Below, in pieces: positions 16,518 through 25,798 of a DNA stretch of 64,000 nt. This DNA comes from Anaerolineae bacterium. Lineage in GTDB: Bacteria > Chloroflexota > Anaerolineae > Promineifilales > Promineifilaceae. Location: assembly GCA_030425205.1 (NCBI GenBank), contig JAUIAP010000002.1, forward strand, positions 124,001-188,000, written 5' to 3'. Position numbers and translations under genes: made by a program. The stretch's first letter is position 1. Each line of letters starts with the position of its first letter. The notes under the pieces are model-generated. The model saw only the letters and a list, made by a program, of their open reading frames with translations, made no database searches and was not told where the DNA came from.

Positions 16518-18137
16518 GTGCAAAACGGAACAAATATAATCACTGGTCATACACTGCGCGACATGCTGAACGCAGGGCGCATCTGGTTGGCGCGTCATAA
16601 ACAGACTGTCAATGCGTTGAACGTCTTTCCCGTGCCAGATGGGGATACGGGAACGAATATGTCGCAGACAATGACGGTCGCCTGTCGGGAGTTGGGAGAT
16701 GGCGATCATGCGGGGGAGGTCGCACAGCGGTTGGCGCAGGGGGCGTTGATGGGGGCGCGCGGGAATTCTGGTGTGATTTTGAGTCAGATTTGGCGTGGAT
16801 TTGCCGATGAAGTGGGGACTTCGGCCGAAATTACCCCAACCCTCTTCGCCGCTGGATTGCAGAATTCGGCCGATACCGCCTATCGTGGTGTCATGACGCC
16901 AGTTGAAGGCACGATTCTGAGCGTGATGCGTGCCGCCGCCGCTGCCGCCGTCATCGGACAGGACGAAGATATGCTTGCCCTGCTCGATCAAACACTGACA
17001 GCCAGTCGTGCCGCCCTCGCCAAAACACCCGAACAGTTGCCAATATTGAAACAAGCGGGGGTCGTTGATTCGGGTGGTCAGGGATTGGTCTTTCTGTTTG
17101 AAGGGATGGTGCGCTATTTACGAGGTGAGTTGTTGATTGAGGAGGGATCGGCCGAAACAACGCCCGTACTCACCCCACAAGCGTTGGCACAACCCACCAA
17201 TGGACAACTCGTTTACCCCTACGACGTGCAGTTTCTGCTGTCGGGCGACGATCTCAATATCGCACAGGTGCGCCAAGACATCGGCGCGATGGGCGATTCG
17301 ACGGTCATTGTCGGTGATGCCCACATGATAAAGGTGCATGTCCACGTTGCAGACCCCGGCGTGCCGCTCAGTTACGGCGTGTCGCTGGGGATGATTCACG
17401 ATGTCGTGGTCGAAAATATGCAGGAACAGATGGAGGAGATTATCTCCGATAGCCATTTGCTGGACGTGACGCTGGACGCTAGACAGATAGGCGTTGTCGC
17501 CGTTGCCGTCGGTGCAGGATTGCAGACAGCGTTTGCCAGTCTTGGCGTTGCTGAAGTGATCGACGGAGGACAGACCAATAATCCTAGCACCGCCGAAATC
17601 TATCAGGCGATTTTGCGCGTGCCAAGTCAGCGCGTCATCGTCTTGCCCAACAACAAAAATATCTTGATGGCGGCGCAGAAAGCGGCCGAGCTGAGCGAAA
17701 AGCAGGTGCATGTCGTGCCAACCGATACGATTCCGCAGGGGATTGGGGCGATGATGAATTATGCGCCAGATGGGGAACTGGCGGCGGTTGTCGAAGGGAT
17801 GTGTGCGGCGGCCGAGGAGATCATTTCGGCCGAAATTACCCGCGCCGTGCGCAATGTCACAATCGACGCTGTTGACGTGACGGCTGGGCAACTGATCAGC
17901 ATTGTCGATGGCAAGTTGCAAGCCGCGAGCGCAGTGCTGGATGATGTGTTACTCGCAACGTTGGCACAAATCGACCTGGATGAACGTGAACTGCTGACGC
18001 TCTACTATGGTGCAGAAGTTACAGAAGCCGAGGCGCACGCCAGCGCATTGTTAATTGAACAAAACTATCCCGATCTCGAAATTGAAATCGTCAATGGCGG
18101 TCAGCCCCACTATCTTTTCATTTTAGGGATAGAATAG
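16518..18137 (+). CDS. FakA-like DAK2-domain fatty acid kinase
   Basis: 539 residues starting at a GTG. The N-terminal DhaL/DAK2 ATP-binding domain (about 1-200) has NVFPVPDGDTGTNMSQT with the metal-binding Asp residues and GARGNSGVILSQIWRGFA. Then comes the FakA middle and C-terminal region (VVDSGGQGL, VHVADPG, VVAVGAG-like, and QTNNPSTAEI). FakA phosphorylates fatty acids presented by a FakB/DegV protein, and a degV gene follows 44 bp downstream, supporting this role over dihydroxyacetone kinase. Two TCGGCCGA sites lie within 70 bp near 16830-16870. Confidence 0.88.
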   Translation: MQNGTNIITGHTLRDMLNAGRIWLARHKQTVNALNVFPVPDGDTGTNMSQTMTVACRELGDGDHAGEVAQRLAQGALMGARGNSGVILSQIWRGFADEVGTSAEITPTLFAAGLQNSADTAYRGVMTPVEGTILSVMRAAAAAAVIGQDEDMLALLDQTLTASRAALAKTPEQLPILKQAGVVDSGGQGLVFLFEGMVRYLRGELLIEEGSAETTPVLTPQALAQPTNGQLVYPYDVQFLLSGDDLNIAQVRQDIGAMGDSTVIVGDAHMIKVHVHVADPGVPLSYGVSLGMIHDVVVENMQEQMEEIISDSHLLDVTLDARQIGVVAVAVGAGLQTAFASLGVAEVIDGGQTNNPSTAEIYQAILRVPSQRVIVLPNNKNILMAAQKAAELSEKQVHVVPTDTIPQGIGAMMNYAPDGELAAVVEGMCAAAEEIISAEITRAVRNVTIDAVDVTAGQLISIVDGKLQAASAVLDDVLLATLAQIDLDERELLTLYYGAEVTEAEAHASALLIEQNYPDLEIEIVNGGQPHYLFILGIE

Positions 18138-18181
18138 CATTGTTCTCAACACAAGTGGCTCTTTAGGAGCAATATACCATT

Positions 18182-19027
18182 ATGACAATCCGTATCGTAA
18201 CCGACAGCACCTGCGACCTGCCAAAACAGGCCATTGCAAAATACAACATTGAAGTGGTTCCTGCCTTTATCAACATTGGCGACCAGACCTATACCGATGG
18301 GACTGAGTTAAAACGCGAGGACTTTTACGCCAACATCGAGACATACAATCCCCATCCGACGACGGCCGCCCCTTCGCCCGGCGTGTTTACAGCGACCTAT
18401 AAAAAATTGGCTGCTGAGGGCGCAACGGCGATCATCTCACTGCATATTTCGGCCGATCTATCCGCCTTTCTCAACGCCGCCAGATTGGGAGCCGAGGCGT
18501 TCGATTCTGACATCAACGTGCATCTGATCGACTCGCGCACGGTGAGCATGGGATTGGGCCTGATTGTGCTGACTGCTGCCCGTGCCATCGAGGCGGGTCA
18601 TGATCTCGCCACAATCATCGCGGCTGTTGAAAGCGCAATTGAGCGCACGGTTATCTATGCGTGTGCCGACACGCTTGAATTTTTGCGCCGCAGTGGGCGT
18701 GTTGGATTTGCGACGGCTGGGCTCGGGTCGCTGCTAAAAATCAAGCCGATCTTGCGCGTCCAAGCGGGCGCGGCGACCTCATTTGATCGTGTCCGCACGC
18801 GCAAAAAGATTCAGCCACGTTTGATTGAATTGGTTGAGGAGTTAGGAGAGTTGGAAGCGGTGTCCGTCGTTTATTCGCGGGATTATGATCGGGCGGTTGA
18901 TTTGTGGAAGGAAGTGAAGGGACTCATTTCGGCCGAAACCCACAACGAGCCAATCACACAAATCGGCCCTGCAATTGGCGCACATATCGGACCCGGTGCG
19001 CTAGGTATCGCCTGCATCCACCGTTAA
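18182..19027 (+). CDS. DegV family fatty-acid-binding protein (FakB-like)
   Basis: 281 residues, full length for the family. IVTDSTCDLP at the N-terminus, TTAAPSPGVF near 60 and SLHISADLS near 88 form the fatty-acid carboxylate site, followed by DSRTVSMGLGL and FLRRSGRVGFA; the protein ends with HIGPGALGI. It should bind a fatty acid and present it to the FakA-like kinase encoded upstream. AGGAG precedes the ATG by about 12 bp. Confidence 0.9.
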   Translation: MTIRIVTDSTCDLPKQAIAKYNIEVVPAFINIGDQTYTDGTELKREDFYANIETYNPHPTTAAPSPGVFTATYKKLAAEGATAIISLHISADLSAFLNAARLGAEAFDSDINVHLIDSRTVSMGLGLIVLTAARAIEAGHDLATIIAAVESAIERTVIYACADTLEFLRRSGRVGFATAGLGSLLKIKPILRVQAGAATSFDRVRTRKKIQPRLIELVEELGELEAVSVVYSRDYDRAVDLWKEVKGLISAETHNEPITQIGPAIGAHIGPGALGIACIHR

Positions 19028-19034
19028 ATCAGGC

Positions 19035-19066
19035 ATCACCTCCTCGCCCATAAGTGAGGAGGTGAT
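19035..19066. terminator. stem-loop between convergent degV and SH3b genes
   Basis: ATCACCTCCTC (19035-19045) pairs perfectly with GAGGAGGTGAT (19056-19066) over a 10-nt loop, 8 bp after the degV stop. The flanking T-rich GCTTCTTAT fits a bidirectional terminator. Confidence 0.6.
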
Positions 19067-19083
19067 TGATGCTTCTTATAACT

Positions 19084-19710
19084 TTACTTCACTGAGTTTG
19101 CAGCAATCCAGCCATTTCCCAGAGCCGATTGCACTTGCACCCAGCTACCACTTGTTGAAATGATGGTGATAGCCGTGTTCGGGGGCAATGCTGTGCCTGT
19201 GCGACTGTTTTGGTCGGGGCTGCTGTACAAATTTGTCCAGCGGCTTGTCATCGAACCGGTCGCGCCATCATTTCCCGAACCCGCGTTGCCATCGCCGGGA
19301 CAGCCAACGACCTGACCACTCTCGATGCGACAGCCATTGCTGTTGTCATAGGTGACGGGCAAGCCTAAAACGCCGCGCGTGTTGAGTGATTGAATGGGAA
19401 CCCAGCCATTGCCAGCGTCGGTGTCTGATTCAACCTGCACCCAGCAACCCCAGAAGTCGCGGCCGATCAGGCGCAGTGACGTGTTCGGGGGATAGGCGCG
19501 TCCTGTGTCTGTGTCTGGATCGCCGTTTGAAAAGATATTTGTCCAGCGAACCGTGTTTGAGAGACTGTCTGAACCATTGCGACCACAGATGCGTGTGTCA
19601 AATTGCGGTTGTTCTGGATCAACCGCCCCAGCAAGCGTGATTTGCGGAATGGTTAGAAAGAGGCTTAGAAGCAGTAGGATGGCGTACACAAAATGGGGCA
19701 TTTTTTTCAT
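19084..19710 (-). CDS. secreted SH3b-domain protein
   Basis: 208 residues from the ATG at 19710, chosen because GGAGA lies just upstream and MKK starts a signal peptide (hydrophobic VYAILLLLSLFLTIP, likely cut after TLA). Two bacterial SH3-like repeats follow: RWTNIFSNGDPDTDTGRAYPPNTSL with GCWVQVESD, and RWTNLYSSPDQNSRTGTALPPNT with SGSWVQVQSA. A Gly/Asp-rich stretch links them. Such repeats bind cell-wall or other surface ligands; no enzymatic domain is present. Function unknown. Confidence 0.8.
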   Translation of the reverse strand: MKKMPHFVYAILLLLSLFLTIPQITLAGAVDPEQPQFDTRICGRNGSDSLSNTVRWTNIFSNGDPDTDTGRAYPPNTSLRLIGRDFWGCWVQVESDTDAGNGWVPIQSLNTRGVLGLPVTYDNSNGCRIESGQVVGCPGDGNAGSGNDGATGSMTSRWTNLYSSPDQNSRTGTALPPNTAITIISTSGSWVQVQSALGNGWIAANSVK

Positions 19711-19795
19711 GCTATTCTCCGAGATGTTTATTTTTGGCAAGCATAGCAGTGATAAGCGTTATTGTCTACTATTTTCGGCCGATCCAAAAACCAAC

Positions 19796-21019
19796 TCAAC
19801 GCCCAAACTGCGACCAATCGATCGCCTGCCCTTTCTCCAATAAAGGGAGTTCTGTCGCCATCACGTGTGGATATTTTTGTGATGCACCACAGTTGTAGAA
19901 AACGACGCGTTCATCAGGTTTAATCCAGCCATCGGCCACCAACTGCTCGGCGGCCCCAACGCAGGTTGCCGCCTCTGGGCCAACGGACACCCCTTCCAAC
20001 GATGCCGCCAACGCCATCCACTCGCGTATGCGCGCCTCTTCAACGGCCACCGCCGTCCCACCACTTTCGCGCACGGTGTCCATGATCATAAAGTCCCCGA
20101 CGGCGGCCGGCACGCGCAATCCGCTCGCAATCGTTGCCGCATTCTCGAAGAAATCGGCAAAGCGTTCCCCTTGTTCAAATGCCCGCACCATTGGCGCACA
20201 CCCCTCCGATTGGCAGACGACCATACGCGGCATATTTTCCGAATTGAGCCAGCCCATCTCGCGCAACTCGTTAAATGCCTTCCACATGCCGATTAAGCCT
20301 GTGCCGCCTCCCGTCGGATATAAGATGACGTCGGGGAGTTCCCAGTTGAACTGTTCGGCCAATTCTAGCCCCATCGTCTTCTTCCCCTCGATTCGATAAG
20401 GCTCCTTCAATGTTGAGACATCAAACCAGCCCATGTCCGCTTGCCCTGCCTTGACAAACGCGCCGCAATCATTGATCAAGCCGTTGACGAGATAGACATG
20501 TGCGCCCGCCATCGCGCATTCGTACTGGTTGATTGCGGGCGTGTCGGCGGGCATAAACACATACGCCTCCATCCCCGCGCGCGCCGCATAGGCCGCCATC
20601 GCGCCCCCTGCGTTCCCGGCCGTCGGAATGGCGACACGCTCGATGCCAAACTCATGCGCCATCGTCACTGCCATGCACAAGCCGCGCGATTTGAACGTTC
20701 CTGTGGGAAGTTGGCTTTCATCTTTAACCCAAAAATCGCTCAATCCGAGATGTTGCCCAAGTCGCGTTAGCTGCAAAATCGGCGACATTCCCTCACCAAG
20801 CGAGACAATTGATGCGTCGTTTTCAGGGGGCAGTAGCTCGCGATAACGCCAGATGGTCGCGGGACGCTGTTGCACCATCTCCTTCGTCATGTTGTCACGC
20901 ACTGCGTCGAGATCATAGCGCACCCACAGCGGTCGGTCGTTGTGCATAGTCTGGATCGTTCCTGCTTCGAGGTGTGTGCCGTCGATGGCACTTTCAAGAT
21001 GGGTCACATAAGCGGTCAT
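19796..21019 (-). CDS. thrC: threonine synthase
   Basis: 407 residues. SLGEGMSPI near 72 and KDESQLPTGTFKSRG near 98 carry the PLP Lys. TAGNAGGAMAAYAAR and ILYPTGGGTGLIGMW (phosphate-binding Gly loop) follow. It converts O-phosphohomoserine to threonine. A GGAAG ribosome binding site precedes ATG 21019. It resembles the group with an N-terminal extension seen in archaeal and Chloroflexota enzymes; a related PLP lyase such as threonine dehydratase is less likely given the length and N-terminal region. No other threonine genes are near. Confidence 0.88.
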   Translation of the reverse strand: MTAYVTHLESAIDGTHLEAGTIQTMHNDRPLWVRYDLDAVRDNMTKEMVQQRPATIWRYRELLPPENDASIVSLGEGMSPILQLTRLGQHLGLSDFWVKDESQLPTGTFKSRGLCMAVTMAHEFGIERVAIPTAGNAGGAMAAYAARAGMEAYVFMPADTPAINQYECAMAGAHVYLVNGLINDCGAFVKAGQADMGWFDVSTLKEPYRIEGKKTMGLELAEQFNWELPDVILYPTGGGTGLIGMWKAFNELREMGWLNSENMPRMVVCQSEGCAPMVRAFEQGERFADFFENAATIASGLRVPAAVGDFMIMDTVRESGGTAVAVEEARIREWMALAASLEGVSVGPEAATCVGAAEQLVADGWIKPDERVVFYNCGASQKYPHVMATELPLLEKGQAIDWSQFGR

Positions 21020-21076
21020 ATATCTTCCTGCAATTGTTGGCGCGCGGCCAAGCTGGTGGTCGCGTTCGCAGTTTGG

Positions 21077-23509
21077 TTAGGGGACACGACGAATGACGAC
21101 AAGTGTTTCGTCGTCTGATTGAGCAGTATCGGCCGAAAATTTTCTTATCGCATCCAGAATCACCTTGACCGTCTGCTGTGAAGATTGGGGACGTGCCTCT
21201 CTTAATGTATCACGCAAACGCGATAAGCCAAACGGATTTTCGTCAACATCCATCGCCTCTGTCACGCCGTCGGTGTAGAGAATGAGTGTGTCGTTGGGGG
21301 CGAGTTTGAGCGCCTGTTGGGTGAGCGGAACGCCGTCGATGATGCCGAGCGCGACCCCATAGTTGCCCACAACCTCTGTTGTGCCGTTCGGTTTGAGAAT
21401 GAGCGGTGGGTTGTGACCGCCGTTGCAATAGGTGAACTCACCTGTGATTGGATTGAGCAGGCCGTAAAATGCGGTGACGAATAGGTCAGATTGTGCATCG
21501 CTGAGCAAGATACTGTTGACGCGTCGCAAGACACCCGCCGCCCGATCCGGCTCGCTTGTCCAGTTGATGCTGCCAAAACCGACGGAGCGAATGATGGTGC
21601 GGCTGAGCGCCATGTAGATTGCGGCGGGAATGCCCTTGCCAGCAACGTCGGCGATGACGATGCCCCATAGTCCATTGGGCAGCTTGAGAAAGTCGTAAAA
21701 ATCGCCGCTAACCTGCAATGCGGCACCCCAATAGCTAGAAACGTCATGGTTGGGAATGGCGGGACTGCCGTCTGGGATGAGGCTGGCCTGAATAGAGTGG
21801 GCCACTTCGATCTGTTGGGTCAGGCGATCCTGTTCGGCCGATTTTTGATATATCCCCGCGTTGACAACCGCAATCGCCGCCTGTTGTGCGATGCCAGCCA
21901 GCACACCTAGCCGTGTTCCAGTCAATGGGACGTCGGCTTTTCTGCGCCCGACGAGCAGCACGCCTACTCGTTCGCCACGTGCGAGCAGGGGGATCAAATC
22001 GGCCGAATTCACCCCCAGCGCATCCCGCATCCACTGTGGCGGTGACGCACTATAAAGCGGCAACTTCGTTCTCGTCTCATGACCCTCTTCGCGTAGTGAA
22101 ACGATTTCCGCTTCGGCCAGACCAAAATTATCGAGTAGTCCGCGTCCAATTTCGCTAATCCCAAAACTTGGCCCTGCCTGAAATGCCTGACTTTCCTCAT
22201 CCCAGATGAGTACCAAACAGGATTCAACGCCGATCAAGATCGGGATCAGCCGCACAATCGTGGCGAGAATTTCGTTTAGATCGATCAGGCGATTGACCGC
22301 TTGCGCCACTTGCAAGAGCGCGATGTTGCTCCATGCTTCTGCCTGTTGTGCTGCGCGCAGTAGCTCACGTTCGACCCCTTGTGCCGCTTGGCGCGCCACA
22401 TTGCGAACCAGTTCAAGCCGCAAGCGCAGTTGGAATGTCGTAAATGCAATGTCGTAGCGGGGGATTAGGAAGAGTACGCCTTGCAGATTGCCCTTTGAAA
22501 GTAGTGGGTAGAGAAAGATCGGCGTCGAGGGTGGCTCATCCATCCATGGGGCAGAATCGGCCGAACTGATCTCTTGATGTCCAACATGCACCGCGTCGAG
22601 TGCATGCCAATCTCCAATGACGAAATCATTGGCATAAAAGCGCGCGATCATTGCTGGTGGGGCGTGGGTGAGGGAAATCGGCCGATAGACACTACGCGCC
22701 TCATCCCACAAAACGATCCCACATTGCGCCAACCCCATCACCATCCCCAAGATGCGTGTCACCGCTTCCGTCATCGTTCGCAAACTGTTGCTTTCGCTAA
22801 TTGCCTCCGACAACTGTAATTGCGCAACCGTCACCCATGCCCGTTCGCGCTGCATCTCAAATTGACTGAGCTTGTCAATTGCATTGGCCGTCTCGATGGC
22901 GAGTGCTTCTAAGACGCGCTTTTCACGCGCTGTCAAACCGCCGACACGATCACTCTGCACATCGAGCGCGCCCAACACATTCCCGTCGACAATCAGTGGA
23001 AAAACAGTTTCAGAACGTGTTCGCGCTTGGGATTCGGGAAATGGCTGCTCCCCCAGTCCAGGTATGTAGCGATCGTCAGCTTTCACGTCAGTCACAGAAA
23101 CGCTTTTCTGTGTCGAGATGGCTTCCCCCACCAATCCCTGTGTCCGGCTTAGACGAACAGCTCCCTGCTCAACGGCTGGTGCAGTGCTGGCACGGTTGAC
23201 GACCTCAGTTGTATAGGGATCGACAAAGAGAATTGTGACGAGATAGAAACCCAACTGTTCGCGAGCAAATTCGACAACCTGCTGCATGATGCTGTCTACA
23301 TCGTCGGAGGCATTCACGCGGCGACCAATATGATTGATCATCTCCAGATCGGCCGCTACCAACTGGCTCTCAAATTGCAGGTGCTCAATTTCTGCCAGCT
23401 TCTGCTCCAACTCATGCCGTCGCTGTTGTCGCTGCTGCCGCCGCATGAGATAGACAACCCCCACCAGCACTAACACAAAAACCCCCACCAGCACGAGGTT
23501 TGTCGGCAT
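21077..23509 (-). CDS. membrane-anchored GAF-SpoIIE (PP2C) phosphatase
   Basis: 810 residues from ATG 23509; the frame is open to 23620, but that extension covers an intergenic GAACAG repeat and overlaps the next gene. One N-terminal membrane helix (LVLVGVFVLVLVGVVYLM) is followed by a coiled coil rich in Gln/Arg (about 22-50). Three GAF-like domains lie at about 60-200, 215-375 and 390-545. A C-terminal SpoIIE/PP2C domain has SGDFYDFLKLPNG, VIADVAGKGIPAAIYM, CNGGHNPP and LYTDGVTEAMD. It should dephosphorylate a Ser/Thr-phosphorylated partner, such as an anti-sigma antagonist, in response to GAF ligands. No partner gene is adjacent. Confidence 0.88.
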   Translation of the reverse strand: MPTNLVLVGVFVLVLVGVVYLMRRQQRQQRRHELEQKLAEIEHLQFESQLVAADLEMINHIGRRVNASDDVDSIMQQVVEFAREQLGFYLVTILFVDPYTTEVVNRASTAPAVEQGAVRLSRTQGLVGEAISTQKSVSVTDVKADDRYIPGLGEQPFPESQARTRSETVFPLIVDGNVLGALDVQSDRVGGLTAREKRVLEALAIETANAIDKLSQFEMQRERAWVTVAQLQLSEAISESNSLRTMTEAVTRILGMVMGLAQCGIVLWDEARSVYRPISLTHAPPAMIARFYANDFVIGDWHALDAVHVGHQEISSADSAPWMDEPPSTPIFLYPLLSKGNLQGVLFLIPRYDIAFTTFQLRLRLELVRNVARQAAQGVERELLRAAQQAEAWSNIALLQVAQAVNRLIDLNEILATIVRLIPILIGVESCLVLIWDEESQAFQAGPSFGISEIGRGLLDNFGLAEAEIVSLREEGHETRTKLPLYSASPPQWMRDALGVNSADLIPLLARGERVGVLLVGRRKADVPLTGTRLGVLAGIAQQAAIAVVNAGIYQKSAEQDRLTQQIEVAHSIQASLIPDGSPAIPNHDVSSYWGAALQVSGDFYDFLKLPNGLWGIVIADVAGKGIPAAIYMALSRTIIRSVGFGSINWTSEPDRAAGVLRRVNSILLSDAQSDLFVTAFYGLLNPITGEFTYCNGGHNPPLILKPNGTTEVVGNYGVALGIIDGVPLTQQALKLAPNDTLILYTDGVTEAMDVDENPFGLSRLRDTLREARPQSSQQTVKVILDAIRKFSADTAQSDDETLVVIRRVP

Positions 23510-23603
23510 GGCAGGGGGAAGCGTTTGCAGGTGAAAGTGAGCTGAGAACAGCGAACAGCCAACTGTCTGCCGTTCACTGACCCACTGGTTTTCGATTACA
23601 TTT

Positions 23604-24614
23604 TTATGGTGTCCAGACATTATGGACGACAGCCACGATCAGTGGTGTGCCGTTGTACTCTTCAAGAACGAGACGCAGTGTGCGGAAATCCATGCCCCCA
23701 AAGTCGGGGTCAAATCCATCAAAGTGAAATTCAACGATATGTGAATCGGGGTAAACCTCTTTGCTGTTGTCGATATTGTTGCCAAGCAGCACGTTTCTAT
23801 CATAACCAACGCGATCAGGATAGAGATAATCGACATCGTAGATAAACGCTTCGTAGTAATCTGCAAAGGTCAGATTAATCGGTTCACCCGAACCCGCGCT
23901 TGTCCCCCAAAAATAGACATTCTGGTCGTCAAAAAGATTGTCGACAATGTTGGGCGCGAAGGTGGCATTTTCCGTATCAATATAGGTGAATGGCACAAAG
24001 CGGACCCCCTTTTCGGGGTGAACATATTGGGCGAATTCGTCCATATCAGCATCGCGTAGCGCAATCAATGCGCCCAATGCTTGATTGCGGAATGGGGCTG
24101 GTAAGGTTCCCTCTTGAATCGCCAAGTAGCTTGCGTTGACCCAGCCGCTTTCTCCAGCATAGGTGACGGGCAGCCATGAGCCGCCATCGGCCGATTCTCG
24201 CGCTTCCCCACTCACGGCCACATTCATTGCCATCGGCTGCAACGTGAAAATAATCTCAGAGGTTGCATCGGCCGATTCCCGCACGTTTAGCACATCATCT
24301 GCTTCTACCCCCACAACAGTAAACGGTTCAGCCACATCGGGGACATCTGTCGGCGTGACGGCTGGCGTTGGCTCGGTCGTCGGCGTAAATGTTGGGAGCA
24401 GCGTTGCGGTCGGTTGGGGCGTTGCAGTTGGCAGCGTCGTGGCAGTCGGTAACGGCGTATTTGTCGGCCGCAAGGTCGTGGTTGGAACAGGGGTATTGGT
24501 CGCCTTTTCAGCGACGATGTTGTTTTCCAAATCGACTGTCAAGGTCACGCGTAGTTCAGTCGGTGCGCCACAGCCAAAAAGGAGAAAAAGGGTTAGTAAA
24601 AGCAGATTTTTCAT
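23604..24614 (-). CDS. lipoprotein with Thr/Pro-rich linker and SH3b domain
   Basis: 336 residues from ATG 24614, preceded by GGAGG. The lipobox is LLFGC (Cys about 15). Residues about 38-105 are a Thr/Pro-rich linker of TNTPVPTTT- and PTATP-type repeats, common in Chloroflexota surface proteins. An SH3b domain follows (DDVLNVRESADATSEII, then WLPVTYAGESGWVNASYL). The last about 150 residues are an unassigned domain with a Tyr/Asp-rich section (YEAFIYDVDYLYPDRVGYD). Function unknown; the architecture suggests an exported, wall-facing protein. Confidence 0.8.
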   Translation of the reverse strand: MKNLLLLTLFLLFGCGAPTELRVTLTVDLENNIVAEKATNTPVPTTTLRPTNTPLPTATTLPTATPQPTATLLPTFTPTTEPTPAVTPTDVPDVAEPFTVVGVEADDVLNVRESADATSEIIFTLQPMAMNVAVSGEARESADGGSWLPVTYAGESGWVNASYLAIQEGTLPAPFRNQALGALIALRDADMDEFAQYVHPEKGVRFVPFTYIDTENATFAPNIVDNLFDDQNVYFWGTSAGSGEPINLTFADYYEAFIYDVDYLYPDRVGYDRNVLLGNNIDNSKEVYPDSHIVEFHFDGFDPDFGGMDFRTLRLVLEEYNGTPLIVAVVHNVWTP

Positions 24615-24687
24615 GATATTGCCTCCGCTTTTTAAACGTGAGAAATAGCCACAATGTTCCAATAGTGTACACGATCTATGGATTAGT

Positions 24688-25467
24688 TTACATTAGCCAC
24701 GCAGGTTCTAAAGGGGTCACATGGCTGAAGCCGGCCTGTGCAAGCATCTGGGCGGCAATAGGGAAATTTCGGCCGATTTGTCCCGTCCCGTGCGAATCTG
24801 AATTAACCATAATTCGCTCACCACCCTCGTCTCGATACCATTCTAACATCGTCAGCAAGTCCTCATTCCAGTTTGTTTTGTCGCCAATGTGCTTGCTATT
24901 GAATTCTAGCACGATCCCTTGTGCAACAATTGCCTGAAACGCGCTGCGGATCGCCTCTTCTGCTGCCAACAAATCGTATGAGAAGCGTGAATAGTGCGCC
25001 CGCATAAAGATGCGGTCAAAGTGCGCCACCATATCGAGCGGGAAGTTGTTGACCATTTCTTCCAGTTCGGCAAAGTAGTCGCGCAGAACTTCGTCAGGAT
25101 CACGGCGGTTGAAAACGCGCTTATTATGGATATTTTCGTCGTAAAGCCAGTGTACCGAGCCGATGCGAATATCAAATGGATAGGTTTCGACTAAGGCGCG
25201 CGCCTCCGATTCAAAGCGATGGGGGTTGCCCAATTCGACGCCCGAAAAAACTTGCAGGCCAAAATTGGCGCGGCAGTGCGCTATATCTTCAAAGTAAGCG
25301 TGCGGCTCTTCAAATCCCTTCTGTTGCGGAAACCATTCAGCGTGTTCGGTAAATGCAATCCCGCTCAGCCCCATTTCAGCAGCACGGCGGCACATCGCCT
25401 GCGGTGTATCGCGTGCATCCCAGCTGTAGTTTGTGTGTGTATGTAAGTCTGTTTTGATCTTTATCAT
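24688..25467 (-). CDS. PHP-domain phosphatase, histidinol-phosphatase (HisK)-like
   Basis: 259 residues. DLHTHTNYSWDA at the N-terminus supplies the first His-x-His metal ligands. GIAFTEHAEW, GVELGNP, IGSVHWLYD, VAHFDRI and VNSDSHGTGQIG supply the rest of the trinuclear metal site. The combination IGSVHW and SDSHG is typical of HisK-type histidinol phosphatases, which hydrolyse histidinol phosphate, but no his genes are near, so a related phosphoesterase role is possible. CATAAT lies 7 bp upstream of the ATG, the leaderless arrangement. Confidence 0.8.
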   Translation of the reverse strand: MIKIKTDLHTHTNYSWDARDTPQAMCRRAAEMGLSGIAFTEHAEWFPQQKGFEEPHAYFEDIAHCRANFGLQVFSGVELGNPHRFESEARALVETYPFDIRIGSVHWLYDENIHNKRVFNRRDPDEVLRDYFAELEEMVNNFPLDMVAHFDRIFMRAHYSRFSYDLLAAEEAIRSAFQAIVAQGIVLEFNSKHIGDKTNWNEDLLTMLEWYRDEGGERIMVNSDSHGTGQIGRNFPIAAQMLAQAGFSHVTPLEPAWLM

Positions 25468-25582
25468 TGGCCGAATTATGGCAGACGGTCATAAACATTC
25501 TACAGGATGAACGCAGCATATTGTTATATTTGGATTTTTTGGAATTTGGTTCGTGTCACGAAATTTTGGCTACTTGATCAGT

Positions 25583-25630
25583 CGTGGTGCGTAGTGCGTG
25601 GTGCGTCATTACTGCTTGCCACGCACCAAG
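25583..25630. repeat. ACGCACCACG-type repeat array
   Basis: Alternating GTGGTGCGT and GTAGTGCGTG units, then GCCACGCACC. The same words recur in both orientations at about 38320-38350, 42600-42620 and 60128-60165. Part of the 25468-25798 gene-free stretch. Confidence 0.55.
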
Positions 25631-25652
25631 ATCATGCCACGACTAAGCCTAA

Positions 25653-25756
25653 GTACAGTGTAAAGTAAATTTTATGCGTTGTCTTTCCCACGAAGGTGGG
25701 AATCCAGTCTTAGAAAAGAATGGATACCTGCCTTCGCAGGTATGACAGGACTTACT
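25653..25756. repeat. roughly 105-bp REP-like intergenic repeat, copy 1
   Basis: Begins GTACAGTGTAAAGTAAATTT and ends GACAGGACTTAC. It contains a hairpin TACCTGC-CTTC-GCAGGTA and a second, imperfect CCCACGAAGGTGGG hairpin. The copy at 39380-39484 is nearly the same; 50601-50707 is an inverted relative. Confidence 0.8.
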
Positions 25757-25798
25757 TTGCGGTGCGCCAAGACATCATCTGATAGCCCTGTACTGGCG

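Noticed and set aside
23510..23620. Longer start for the GAF-SpoIIE phosphatase at 23620
   Set aside because: The extra 37 codons cover a GAACAG-type intergenic repeat and overlap the next gene; the membrane helix begins right after the ATG at 23509.
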